Shown in pieces: positions 45,237 to 53,348 of a DNA stretch of 64,000 bases. The translations under genes were made by a program, and so were the position numbers. Under the pieces are notes generated by a model. It was not told where the DNA came from and searched no databases. It saw only the letters and a list, made by a program, of their open reading frames with translations. This DNA is from JAEUJM01 sp041918615 (GTDB taxonomy: Bacteria; Actinomycetota; Acidimicrobiia; Acidimicrobiales; DATDAH01), in contig JAYRVH010000066.1 in the NCBI GenBank assembly GCA_041918615.1, forward strand, positions 1-64,000, read 5' to 3'. Position 1 is the stretch's first letter. Each line of letters starts with the position of its first letter.

Positions 45237-45913
45237 CCGGGGCCGGGGACACCCTGGCCGAGGGTCCTCGCCCGCGTGAGGACCGCGTCGAGCATGGGCT
45301 CGGTGAGCTTGCCGGTGAAGGTGTTCTGCTGGCTCACGTGGTACGAGCAGAGCAGCGTGAGCCCGCCGGGGGCGCGCACCTCGACACCGTGCCCGAAGGC
45401 CGGCCGGGGCCGCATGCCCAGCATCCCCGACAGCACCTGGTAGGCGAACCCGCCCAGGGCCAAGACCACCCGGAGCTCGGCGAGCAACGCGAGCTCGCGC
45501 TCGAGGAACGGCCGGCACCGCTCGCGCTCGGCGGGGGTCGGCTTGTTGGCCGGAGGCGCGCAGCGCACCGGCGAGGTGATCCAGGCGCCCGTGAGGCGCA
45601 GGCCGTCGTCGATCGACACCGACTCGGGCTGGTTCGCGTAACCGGCACGGTGCAGCGCCCGGTAGAGCCACTCGCCGGACCGGTCGCCGGTGAACATGCG
45701 ACCGGTCCGGTTGGCGCCGTGCGCCGCCGGCGCCAGGCCGATCACCGCCAGCGTGGCGTGGGGGTCGCCGAAGCCGGGCACGGGCCGGCCCCAGTAGACC
45801 TCATCGCGGTGAGCGGCCTTCTTCTCACGAGCGACCTGCTCGCGCCACGCCACCAGCCGCGGGCAGGCCCGGCACTCGACCACGTCCGCCGTCACCCGCT
45901 CGAGCGAATCCAC
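45200..45913 (-). CDS. Uracil-DNA glycosylase, family 5 (UdgB type)
   Basis: 237 residues from GTG 45913. Iron-sulfur-type UDG with cysteines at ECRACPR and RCAPPANKPTPAERERC. Active-site motifs: GLAPAAHGANRTGRMFTGD (the family-5 AP(A/G)AHG motif) and SYHVSQQNTFTGKL. Family-5 enzymes remove uracil and some deaminated purines, which fits a very GC-rich genome prone to cytosine deamination. Its 3' end overlaps the TauE gene. Confidence 0.92.
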   Translation of the reverse strand: MDSLERVTADVVECRACPRLVAWREQVAREKKAAHRDEVYWGRPVPGFGDPHATLAVIGLAPAAHGANRTGRMFTGDRSGEWLYRALHRAGYANQPESVSIDDGLRLTGAWITSPVRCAPPANKPTPAERERCRPFLERELALLAELRVVLALGGFAYQVLSGMLGMRPRPAFGHGVEVRAPGGLTLLCSYHVSQQNTFTGKLTEPMLDAVLTRARTLGQGVPGPGQPTRASVSPTP

Positions 45914-46029
45914 CGAGTCGAGGGTAGGGCGCCGAGCGCACCCGAGGGGGAGGCGACAGCGTCCGGATCCCGGCTCCTGTCGGCTCCAGACATGGGTGGC
46001 GGTTCGCGGCCGATAGGTTCAGCAGCGTC

Positions 46030-46695
46030 ATGGTCACGAAGAAGGGGCCCGCCAAGGCCCGGGCGCAGAAGCCCACGCTCGTCCTGCTGGTCCGCCACGG
46101 GCAGACCCCCACCACCGGCACCACACTGCCCGGTCGCGCCCCCGGGCTCCATCTCGCCGAAAAGGGCCTGCAACAGGCAGACGCCGCCGCCGGCCGCATC
46201 AGGCCGCTGGCCTCGCGTGTGAGCGCCGTCTACGCCTCACCGCTCGAGCGCACGCAGGAGACGGCCGCTCCGATCGCCAAGGCCACCAAGAAGCGGGTGC
46301 GCACCGAGCCCGGGCTCCTCGAGTGCGACTTCGGCCGCTGGACGGGCGCGCGGCTCAAGGACCTCGCCAAGCTCCCCGAGTGGAAGACCGTCCAGCAGTA
46401 CCCCAGCGGGTTCCGCTTCCCCAAGGGCGAGTCGTTCGCCGAGATGCAGGCGAGGATCACCGGCACCCTCGATCGCCTGGTGGCCCGCCACCCCGGTGGC
46501 ACCGTGGTCGCCGTGTCCCACGCGGACCCCATCAAGGCGGCGGTCGCCCAGGCACTCGGCACACATCTCGACCTGTTCCAGCGCATCGTCATCTCACCCT
46601 GCTCGGTGACCGCGATCCTCTACTCGCCCACCGGCCCCGTGGTGCTGTCGGTGAACTCCACCGGCGGCGACCTGGCATCGCTCGCTCCGTCATGA
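46030..46695 (+). CDS. MSMEG_4193-type histidine phosphatase / putative phosphomutase
   Basis: 221 residues from ATG 46030. Histidine phosphatase fold: catalytic LLVRHGQT, SPLERTQET, acidic LLECDFGRWTG and the second histidine in VAVSHADPIKAAVA. It is first of a conserved actinobacterial trio with the DUF3090 protein and the SCO1664-family protein that follow. The substrate is not known. The Lys-rich start (KKGPAKARAQK) is a short extension. Confidence 0.9.
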   Translation: MVTKKGPAKARAQKPTLVLLVRHGQTPTTGTTLPGRAPGLHLAEKGLQQADAAAGRIRPLASRVSAVYASPLERTQETAAPIAKATKKRVRTEPGLLECDFGRWTGARLKDLAKLPEWKTVQQYPSGFRFPKGESFAEMQARITGTLDRLVARHPGGTVVAVSHADPIKAAVAQALGTHLDLFQRIVISPCSVTAILYSPTGPVVLSVNSTGGDLASLAPS

Positions 46696-46807
46696 GCAAC
46701 GCCAGCAGAGCAGTGGCTCCTGGAACGCGCGAACCGAACGGGCAGCGGGCCGTTCGCCGCCCCGGCGACCGGAGCGGCGCGGCATGCCGGGACCGGGAGC
46801 GGGCGAC

Positions 46808-47314
46808 ATGAGCTCGTCGTTCCGGTTCGACGACGCCGGCCACTTCACAGCGGGCGCCATCGGCGAGCCCGGCGCCCGTGTGTTCTACCTGCAGGCCGCA
46901 GAGGCGGGCGAGGTGGTCAGCCTCAAGCTCGAGAAGCAACAGGTGGCGGCCCTCGCCGAGTACCTCGCCACCCTGCTCGCCGACCTTCCGCCCGCGGGTA
47001 CCGCCGGTGGCGTGTTCCAACTCGAGCTCATCGAACCGGTCCTCGCCGAATGGACGGTCGGCTCCATCGGGGTGGCCTACGACGAGGCCGCCGGCCGCTT
47101 CGTGGTGATCGTCGAGGAGTTGGTCGACGAGGAGCAGGGCGTGAGCCCGGCGGTTGCCCGCTTCCACGTGACCCGGGGCCAGATCGCCGCATTCGTGCCC
47201 CACGCCGAGGAGTTGGTCGGGAGGGGCCGGCCGCCGTGCCCCATCTGCGGACGGCCGATGGACCCCGACGGCCACGCCTGCCCGCGCAGCAACGGCCACA
47301 AACGGCCCACCTGA
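46808..47314 (+). CDS. DUF3090 family protein with C-terminal zinc ribbon
   Basis: 168 residues from ATG 46808; an in-frame start 24 bases earlier is weaker. The core matches the DUF3090 family (SFRFDDAGHFTAGAIGEPGARVFYLQAAE). The last residues CPICGRPMDPDGHACPR form a zinc-ribbon-like CxxC...C motif. The protein is small, soluble and of unknown biochemical role. It always travels with the phosphatase before it and the kinase-like protein after it, so a shared pathway is likely. Confidence 0.9.
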   Translation: MSSSFRFDDAGHFTAGAIGEPGARVFYLQAAEAGEVVSLKLEKQQVAALAEYLATLLADLPPAGTAGGVFQLELIEPVLAEWTVGSIGVAYDEAAGRFVVIVEELVDEEQGVSPAVARFHVTRGQIAAFVPHAEELVGRGRPPCPICGRPMDPDGHACPRSNGHKRPT

Positions 47315-47321
47315 ACCGTCG

Positions 47322-48056
47322 GTGACCATGCCCGATCAGCCGGCTCCCGGCCCGGGGCCGCATCCCGACCCCGTTGCCTTCCTGCGAGACGCCGAGATCT
47401 CGGTGCAGGGACGCATGCCCTGGAGCTCGAACGCGACCTTCCTCGTCGACCTGTGCCTCGAGGACGAGACCGACCACGCCGTGTACAAGCCCCTCCGCGG
47501 CGAACGCCCGCTGTGGGACTTCCCTCCTGGCCTGGGCAAGCGCGAGACCGCGGCGTGGGAGCTGTCGGAGGCGCTGGGATGGGGCCTCGTGCCGCCGACG
47601 GTGTACCGCGACGGGCCGCTCGGCGAGGGCTCGGTGCAGCTGTTCGTGCCGGCGGACTTCGAGCAGCACTACTTCACACTCATGGAGGACGAGGCGAACC
47701 ACCCGCAACTGCGACGGGTGGGCGTGTTCGACGTCGTGGCCAACAACACCGACCGCAAGAGCGGCCACTGCCTGCTGGCGCCGGACGGGCGGATCTACGG
47801 CATCGACCACGGCCTCGCGTTCCACGAGGACTTCAAGCTGCGCACCGTGATCTGGGAGTTCGGCGGCGAGCCGGTTCCCGACGACCTGCTGGCCGACCTC
47901 GCCGCCCTGGTCGAACGCGGGCTCCCACCGGCGTTCGACCCGCTCTTGAGCGCCGAGGAGCGGGCCGCCCTGCTCTTCCGGGCCCAGGCGTTGGTCGATT
48001 CCGGGGTCTTCCCGGTCGACCACTCGGGGCGGCAGTACCCCTGGCCCCTGGTCTGA
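47322..48056 (+). CDS. SCO1664 family protein (kinase-like fold)
   Basis: 244 residues from GTG 47322; ATG 47328 two codons later is equally possible. The family is found in actinobacteria and resembles PI3/PI4-kinase or HipA-type folds: VYKPLRGERPLWDF (nucleotide-binding Lys region), FDVVANNTDRKSGHCLL (catalytic loop, DVxxNNxDRK) and YGIDHGLAFHEDFKLRTVIWEF (metal-binding DHG). It starts eight bases after the DUF3090 stop. A phosphotransfer/phosphatase pair around DUF3090 is plausible but untested. Confidence 0.9.
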   Translation: MTMPDQPAPGPGPHPDPVAFLRDAEISVQGRMPWSSNATFLVDLCLEDETDHAVYKPLRGERPLWDFPPGLGKRETAAWELSEALGWGLVPPTVYRDGPLGEGSVQLFVPADFEQHYFTLMEDEANHPQLRRVGVFDVVANNTDRKSGHCLLAPDGRIYGIDHGLAFHEDFKLRTVIWEFGGEPVPDDLLADLAALVERGLPPAFDPLLSAEERAALLFRAQALVDSGVFPVDHSGRQYPWPLV

Positions 48057-48063
48057 GCCCCGG

Positions 48064-49389
48064 TCAGGCTCCCAGCACCCGTTCCAGGTAGGGGTTGGCG
48101 AAGCGTCGGTCGGGATCGAGACGGGACCGGATGGCCTGGAAGTCGTCCCAGAGCGGGTAGCGGGGGGCCAGGGTCTCGGCATCCTGGAAGTGCATCTTCC
48201 CCCAGTGCGGGCGACCGCCGTAGTCGTCCATGATGGCCTCGACGCCGCGGAAGTAGCGCTCGTAGGGCGTCCCTCGGTAGACGTGCACCGCCAGGTACCC
48301 GGTCTCCCGGCCGTGCGCGGTGCTGAGCGCGATGTCGTCGGGCGCCACGACCCGCACCTCGACGGGGAAGAGCAGCCGCAGGTCCTCGGCCCTCACGAGG
48401 GCCCGGATGCGGTTGAGCGCCTCGGGCACGGCCTCACGGGCGATGGCGTACTCCATTTCGTAGAAGTGCACGAGGCGGGGGCTGGCGAAGACCTCGAAGC
48501 TCCGCTCGACGTAGTCGACGCGCCCGGTGGACGGGAGCGCACGCGCCAGGCGCGGGACCGCCGCGGGTCTGATCCGCCCCGCCCGGCACGCCGCGCCGAA
48601 CAGCACGTTCGTGTAGAGCACGTCGTCCCGCCAGCGCCTCCACCGCGTCCTCGGGCGGACCGGTTCGTCCGTGCGTCGGTTGCGCTTCGTGAGCGCCCAG
48701 CCGGTGTTCGGCACCCAGAAGAACTCGAAGTGGTCGTTGGTGTCGACCAGGTCGTCGAACGCCTCGAGCACCTGGTCGACCCGCATGGGCTCCTCGACGG
48801 CGTGCAGGTTGAACGCCGGCACGCACTGGATCGTCACCTCGGACAGGGCACCGAGAGCACCGAGGCCCACCCGGGCGACGGCGAACACGTCCGCGTTCTC
48901 GGTGGCCGAGCAGGTGACCACGGTGCCGTCGCCGACCACCAGGCGCATCGCGACGATCCCCGTGGCGAGGTTCCCGAACCGCCGCCCGGTGCCGTGGGTC
49001 GCCGTCGAGATGGCGCCCGCGACCGACTGGTAGGCGATGTCGCCCAGGTTCTCGAGCGCCGCGCCCCGTTCAGCCAGGGCACGGTTCAGCGCCGACAGGC
49101 GCATGCCCGCCTGCACCGTCACCTGGCATCGCTGAGCGTCGAAGCGCAGCAGCCGCCCGTAGTGGCCGAGGTCGACCAGATGCCCGTCCGTGCAGGCGAT
49201 GTCGGTGAACGAGTGGCCCGCACCCACCACCTTGACCCGCCGTCCGGCCGCGGCGGCCCGGGTCACCACGGCCACGAGCTCGTCCTCGGTGCGTGGCCGC
49301 TCGACCGTGAACGGCGCACACCGCTGGTTCCCCGCCCAGTTCGACCAGACCCGCGGCCTGCTCACCGTCGCACGACCCCATGGGGGCAC
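48064..49389 (-). CDS. FAD-linked D-arabinono-1,4-lactone oxidase / L-gulonolactone oxidase-like
   Basis: 441 residues from GTG 49389; GTG 49365 gives a neater start (VSRPRVWSNWAG). FAD_binding_4 domain with VVGAGHSFTDI (flavin-binding His) and SVAGAISTATHGTG, and an ALO C-terminal domain ending RPHWGKMHFQDAETL, typical of aldonolactone oxidases. It oxidises sugar lactones or alditols. It could also be an alditol-oxidase relative; exact substrate not readable. Confidence 0.88.
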   Translation of the reverse strand: MPPWGRATVSRPRVWSNWAGNQRCAPFTVERPRTEDELVAVVTRAAAAGRRVKVVGAGHSFTDIACTDGHLVDLGHYGRLLRFDAQRCQVTVQAGMRLSALNRALAERGAALENLGDIAYQSVAGAISTATHGTGRRFGNLATGIVAMRLVVGDGTVVTCSATENADVFAVARVGLGALGALSEVTIQCVPAFNLHAVEEPMRVDQVLEAFDDLVDTNDHFEFFWVPNTGWALTKRNRRTDEPVRPRTRWRRWRDDVLYTNVLFGAACRAGRIRPAAVPRLARALPSTGRVDYVERSFEVFASPRLVHFYEMEYAIAREAVPEALNRIRALVRAEDLRLLFPVEVRVVAPDDIALSTAHGRETGYLAVHVYRGTPYERYFRGVEAIMDDYGGRPHWGKMHFQDAETLAPRYPLWDDFQAIRSRLDPDRRFANPYLERVLGA

Positions 49390-49441
49390 GCCCCGACCCG
49401 AATCGCGTCGGTGCCGGCCTCCGATGTCGTCGTGACGCGCC

Positions 49442-50410
49442 TCAGGCGCGTGCCTGGAGGGCCTCGATGAGCTTGGGAAGCACCTTGTGCACGTCGCCGA
49501 CGACGCCCAGGTCCGCGATGGCGAAGATCGGGGCCTCCGCGTCCTTGTTGATGGCGATGATGTTCTTGGAGCCCTTCATTCCCACCATGTGCTGCGTGGC
49601 GCCCGAGATGCCGCACGCCACGTAGACGGTCGGCTTCACGACCTTGCCGGTCTGACCCACCTGGTACGAGTACGGGACCCAGCCGGCGTCGACGATGGCA
49701 CGGGACGCCCCGGGCGCAGCCTTGAGCAGCTTCGCCAGGTCCTCGATCATCTGGTACTTCTCGGCCTCGCCGAGACCGCGGCCACCGGAGACCACCACGG
49801 CCGCCTCGTCGAGGGCCGGGCCCTCGCGCTCTTCGACGTGGCGCTCGATGACCTTCGCGCCGGCCGACGAGCCCAGGTCGGGCACGGCGGCACTGACCAC
49901 CTCGGCCGGGCCGCCACCGGTCTCGGCCGCCTCGAACGACTTGGGCCGGAACATGGCGATGTGGGGGCCGCCCGCGGCGAACCGCGTGGAGACGTTGGTG
50001 GAACCGCCGAACACGGGCTCGACCACGACGATCGACTCGCCGTCGACGGTGACGTCCACGTTGTTGGTGATGACCGTCTTGTCCAGCTTCGCCGACAGGC
50101 GGCCGGCCACGTCCCGGCCGTCGTAGGTGGTGCCGAACATGATGAGGCCCGGCGCGGCGCCGCCTTCGATGGCGGCGGCCATGGCCGCGGCGACGGGCAC
50201 GCCGAGAAGCGCTCCTTCGAGGTCGCCGGTGGCGTGGACCCTGACGGCGCCGTGCGCACCCAGCTCGGCGGCGATGCCGCCGGCGTCGCCCCCGTGGAAG
50301 GCCTCGACGGTGTCGCCGAGCTCACGGGCCTTGGCCAGGATCTCGAGGGTGATGGGCAGGACCTTGCCGTCGCGCGCTTCGGCGAAGACCCAGACAGTGG
50401 ACAGTGCCAT
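49442..50410 (-). CDS. etfA: Electron transfer flavoprotein, alpha subunit
   Basis: 322 residues from ATG 50410, chosen because AGGAGG lies eight bases upstream; the GTG two codons earlier overlaps that site. FAD-binding C-terminal domain with VVSGGRGLG, the FAD loop VDAGWVPYSYQVGQTGKVV, and VACGISGATQHMVGMKGS. It pairs with EtfB, encoded 12 bases upstream, to carry electrons from acyl-CoA dehydrogenases to the respiratory chain. Confidence 0.96.
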   Translation of the reverse strand: MALSTVWVFAEARDGKVLPITLEILAKARELGDTVEAFHGGDAGGIAAELGAHGAVRVHATGDLEGALLGVPVAAAMAAAIEGGAAPGLIMFGTTYDGRDVAGRLSAKLDKTVITNNVDVTVDGESIVVVEPVFGGSTNVSTRFAAGGPHIAMFRPKSFEAAETGGGPAEVVSAAVPDLGSSAGAKVIERHVEEREGPALDEAAVVVSGGRGLGEAEKYQMIEDLAKLLKAAPGASRAIVDAGWVPYSYQVGQTGKVVKPTVYVACGISGATQHMVGMKGSKNIIAINKDAEAPIFAIADLGVVGDVHKVLPKLIEALQARA

Positions 50411-50422
50411 GATCACGTCCTC

Positions 50423-51202
50423 CTAAAGGACTTTGAGCTGGTCGAGGAACTCGACGATCTTGAGGTGGGCCTCGCCCTCGTCGGTGATGATCTCGCCCGC
50501 TTCGCGAGCTTCGGCGGCCGACACGTCGACGATCTCCTGCTGGGCACCGGCCCAGCCGACCTGCCCGGCGTCGATGCCCAGGTCGGCGACGGTGAGCTCG
50601 TCGACCGGCTTGCTCTTGGCGGCCATGATCCCCTTGAAGGAGGGATAGCGGGGCTCGACGACACCGGCCGTGACCGAGACGACCGCCGGCATGGGGCACT
50701 CGACGTCGTCGTAGCCGGCCTCGGTCTGACGCTGGACGGCGACCTTGCCCTCGCCGACCTCGATGTGCTTGGCGAAGGTGACCGACGGCAGGTCGAGGAG
50801 GCCGGCGACCTGTTCGGGAACCGTGCCGGTGTAACCGTCGGACGACTCGGTCGCGGTGAGCACCAGGTCGGGCTCGGCGCGCCTGATCGCCGCCGCCAGC
50901 ACCTTGGCAGTCCCGAGGGCGTCGCAGCCGGCGATGGCCGGGTCCGACACGAGGATGGCCTTGGCCGCCCCCATGGCGAGCGCGGTGCGGATGCCCCCGA
51001 CCTCGCTGTTCGGCGACATCGAGACGAGGGTGACCTCACCGCCCCCGGCCGTGTCGACGAGCTGGAGGGCCATCTCGACCCCGTACGAGTCGGACTCGTC
51101 GAGGATGAGCTTGCCATCGCGCTTGAGGGTGTTGGTCTCTGGATCCATCTGGCCCGGCTCGGCCGGGTCGGGGATCTGCTTCACACAGACGACGACGTTC
51201 AT
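50423..51202 (-). CDS. etfB: Electron transfer flavoprotein, beta subunit
   Basis: 259 residues from ATG 51202. AMP-binding subunit: VVVCVKQIPDP at the N-terminus, ESDSYGVEMALQL, and VLTATESSDGYTGTVPEQVAGLLDLPSV, the conserved beta-subunit signature. It forms a heterodimer with EtfA in the same operon. It diverges from the diacylglycerol-kinase-like gene with only 15 bases between starts. Confidence 0.96.
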   Translation of the reverse strand: MNVVVCVKQIPDPAEPGQMDPETNTLKRDGKLILDESDSYGVEMALQLVDTAGGGEVTLVSMSPNSEVGGIRTALAMGAAKAILVSDPAIAGCDALGTAKVLAAAIRRAEPDLVLTATESSDGYTGTVPEQVAGLLDLPSVTFAKHIEVGEGKVAVQRQTEAGYDDVECPMPAVVSVTAGVVEPRYPSFKGIMAAKSKPVDELTVADLGIDAGQVGWAGAQQEIVDVSAAEAREAGEIITDEGEAHLKIVEFLDQLKVL

Positions 51203-51217
51203 GGGGCCGATTGTGGG

Positions 51218-52186
51218 TTGCCGCCCCGCCAGGCGACAAATCCAGGACCGGCGGTACTCTCCGGTCCTCTGCGAATACTCCTGCTGGTCAACTCATCGGC
51301 TTCGTCGGTCACCGCCCGGGCCCGGGTGGTGATCCGCAAGGCCCTGAGCGCTGATCACGACGTCACCCTCGCCGAGACCACGCGTCGGGGCCACGCCACC
51401 CGTCTCGCCATGGGCGCGGCCGCGTCGGGAACCGACGTGGTCGTGGTCCTGGGTGGCGACGGCACCCTGAACGAGGCCGCCAACGGACTGGCCGGCACCG
51501 ACACCGCCCTCGCTCCCCTTCCCGGTGGCTCGACCAACGTCTTCGCCCGCCAACTCGGCCTTCCGGACGACCCCATCGAGGCCACCGGGGGGCTGCTCGA
51601 CTCCCTCGAACAGGGCCGTCTGGTGCCCATCGGCCTCGGTGCGGTGAACGGGCGCTACTTCCTCTTCCACGTGGGCGTCGGGTTCGACGCCGCCGTCGTC
51701 GCCCAGGTCGAGCGGCGGGCCGCCCTCAAGCGCTACGCGGGGCACGCGCTGTTCGCGTATGCGGGTTTCGACACGTGGCTCCGTCACTACGACCGGGCAC
51801 GCCCCCACTTCTCGGTGCACCATGCGGACGGAGCCGTCGTCGACGACGGCTACATGACGCTGGTGCTCAACACCAACCCCTACACCTACGTGGGGAACCG
51901 GCCGTTCAACCTGGCGCCCGACGCCACCCTCGACCGCCCGCTGGCCGTGACCACGATCCGTTCGCTCCGCTCGTGGTCGTTCCTCGCCCTGATGGCGTCC
52001 GCGCTCGGCACCGGCCGACGGTTGCGTGCGTCGCGCCTGGTCGACTACCGCGCCGACGTGTCGTCGCTCACCATCCGCGGCTTCGGGCCCTTTCCCTACC
52101 AGGTCGACGGCGACTACCTGGGCGAGGTGGAGGCGCTCGAGTTCCGCCACGAGCCCGAGGTCCTCCGCCTCGTCATGCCCGTCTGA
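51218..52186 (+). CDS. Diacylglycerol kinase-family lipid kinase
   Basis: About 322 residues. The start is unsure: TTG 51218 gives 17 residues before the domain sequence LRILLLVNSSASS, and no ATG or GTG lies in frame near the domain start. Motifs: VVVVLGGDGTLNEAANGL (nucleotide/catalytic GGDGT) and LPGGSTNVFARQLGLP. Products of this family phosphorylate diacylglycerol, sphingoid or other lipids. It converges on and overlaps by 14 bases with the glycerophosphodiesterase, another lipid enzyme. Confidence 0.88.
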   Translation: MPPRQATNPGPAVLSGPLRILLLVNSSASSVTARARVVIRKALSADHDVTLAETTRRGHATRLAMGAAASGTDVVVVLGGDGTLNEAANGLAGTDTALAPLPGGSTNVFARQLGLPDDPIEATGGLLDSLEQGRLVPIGLGAVNGRYFLFHVGVGFDAAVVAQVERRAALKRYAGHALFAYAGFDTWLRHYDRARPHFSVHHADGAVVDDGYMTLVLNTNPYTYVGNRPFNLAPDATLDRPLAVTTIRSLRSWSFLALMASALGTGRRLRASRLVDYRADVSSLTIRGFGPFPYQVDGDYLGEVEALEFRHEPEVLRLVMPV

Positions 52187-52856
52187 GGGCAGCGCGTGCG
52201 ATGTCCGGGACGTTGGTCACGATGCCGTCGATGCCCCAGCTCGCGAGCTCGGCGATGCGGTCGGGGTCGTCGATGGTCCAGGTGTTGACGACCAGGCCGG
52301 CGGCGTGGGCGTGCTCGATGAGGGCCTCGTCCACCATCGGCACCCAGGGGTGGAGCGCCCCGTGGCCGTGGGCGACCGCAACGTCGATCGCGTCCCCTCC
52401 ACGTGGATCGAGGACCAGGTAGGCCGTGGGGATGTCGGGATCGAGGGCGCGCACCGCGTCGACGGTGTCCAGATCGAAGCACGAGACGAGCACGTCGGCG
52501 CGCGCGTTCCGCCGTTGCACCTCGGCCACCACACCGCGGGCGACGAGCATCGACGGATCGTGGTCCGGGTCGACCACCCCGTTCTTGATCTCGATGTTGA
52601 CGCCCATCGCCTCGCACGCGTCGAGGGCCTCGGCCAGCGAAGGGACGACCGGGTCGACCTCGGACCGGGGGGTGTCCATCAACAGGCGCCCGTCGGGCAG
52701 GCGGGCGTCGTGCAGCACCGCCAGCGCGCCGTCTGCGGTGCGGCGAACGTCGAGCTCGACCCAGTCGGCCCCCAGCTGCCGTGCGCCCTCCATCGCCGCC
52801 AGGGTGTTCTCGGGGTAGGCCGCCGACGCCCCTCTATGGGCGATGACGAGGGTCAT
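52173..52856 (-). CDS. Glycerophosphodiester phosphodiesterase
   Basis: 227 residues from ATG 52856. GDPD TIM barrel: IAHRGASAAYPENTLAAM (catalytic HRG), WVELDVRRTADGALAVLHD (metal ligands and second His), INIEIKNG-like VNIEIKNG and LVVNTWTIDDPDRIAEL. It cleaves glycerophosphodiesters to glycerol-3-phosphate and an alcohol. No signal peptide, so intracellular. Normal length. Confidence 0.95.
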   Translation of the reverse strand: MTLVIAHRGASAAYPENTLAAMEGARQLGADWVELDVRRTADGALAVLHDARLPDGRLLMDTPRSEVDPVVPSLAEALDACEAMGVNIEIKNGVVDPDHDPSMLVARGVVAEVQRRNARADVLVSCFDLDTVDAVRALDPDIPTAYLVLDPRGGDAIDVAVAHGHGALHPWVPMVDEALIEHAHAAGLVVNTWTIDDPDRIAELASWGIDGIVTNVPDIARAALRRA

Positions 52857-52919
52857 GGGGCCACTCCCTGGTGTGTGTCGGCTCGTGAAATGCCCTGTGA
52901 ACTGCCGGAGAAAAAGTGC

Positions 52920-52948
52920 TTGCTAGTGTTGTTACCAACCGGTAAGGT
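52920..52948 (+). promoter_or_regulatory. Candidate promoter of whiB1
   Basis: TTGCTA, a 17-base spacer and TAAGGT (TAnnnT type), in the 212-base gap before whiB1. Predicted transcript start is near 52955, leaving about a 114-base leader that contains the CRP-like site and a GGAGGAG box. Confidence 0.5.
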
Positions 52949-53000
52949 GACGGCCGTCCCCGCCGCACCAACGACGCCCGAGAGGCGCGATGTGACGGCA

Positions 53001-53016
53001 TGTGAATGCAATCACG
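53001..53016 (+). promoter_or_regulatory. CRP-like binding site upstream of whiB1
   Basis: TGTGA-ATGCAA-TCACG differs from the CRP consensus TGTGA-N6-TCACA by one base. A second TGTGA lies ten bases upstream (52991). The site also overlaps a 7-bp palindrome (53011-53026). M. tuberculosis whiB1 is known to be controlled by the CRP homologue Rv3676 through such sites. Confidence 0.55.
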
Positions 53017-53068
53017 AACTCGTGATCGACTCCTTGGAGGAGCGGTGGCTCTTACCCTGCCGGTAACC

Positions 53069-53329
53069 ATGGAAAACGAGGATTGGCGAGTGGGTGCCGC
53101 GTGCAGCGACACCGACCCCGACCTCTTCTTCCCCGTCGGAACCACCGGCCCTGCCATCGAGCAGATCCAGTCGGCCAAGGCCGTGTGCGGCGAATGCGAC
53201 GCCCAGTCCGACTGCCTCGAATTCGCCCTCGCCACCAACCAGGACTCCGGCGTGTGGGGCGGCACCTCCGAAGAGGAGCGCCGGGCGCTTCGCAAGGCGT
53301 GGCTCGCCCGCCGGCGCCGCGCTTCCTGA
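53069..53329 (+). CDS. whiB1: WhiB-family iron-sulfur transcription factor (WhiB1 type)
   Basis: 86 residues from ATG 53069, whose length and MENEDWRVGAAC start fit WhiB1. However, GTG 53045 in frame has a much better GGAGGAG site just upstream and would add eight residues. Four cluster cysteines: AAC9-type Cys, then VCGECDAQSDC. The beta-turn GVWGGTSEEERRALRK and a basic tail bind sigma factor and DNA. The [4Fe-4S] cluster senses nitric oxide. The adjacent pdtaS gene matches the Rv3219 (whiB1)/Rv3220c (pdtaS) neighbourhood, supporting the orthology. Confidence 0.93.
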   Translation: MENEDWRVGAACSDTDPDLFFPVGTTGPAIEQIQSAKAVCGECDAQSDCLEFALATNQDSGVWGGTSEEERRALRKAWLARRRRAS

Positions 53330-53348
53330 CCGCACCGTCCCTGCTCCG

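Noticed and set aside
49487..51217. Long N-terminal extension of the lipid kinase
   Set aside because: The stretch is antisense to etfA and etfB. The kinase domain begins only near 51269.
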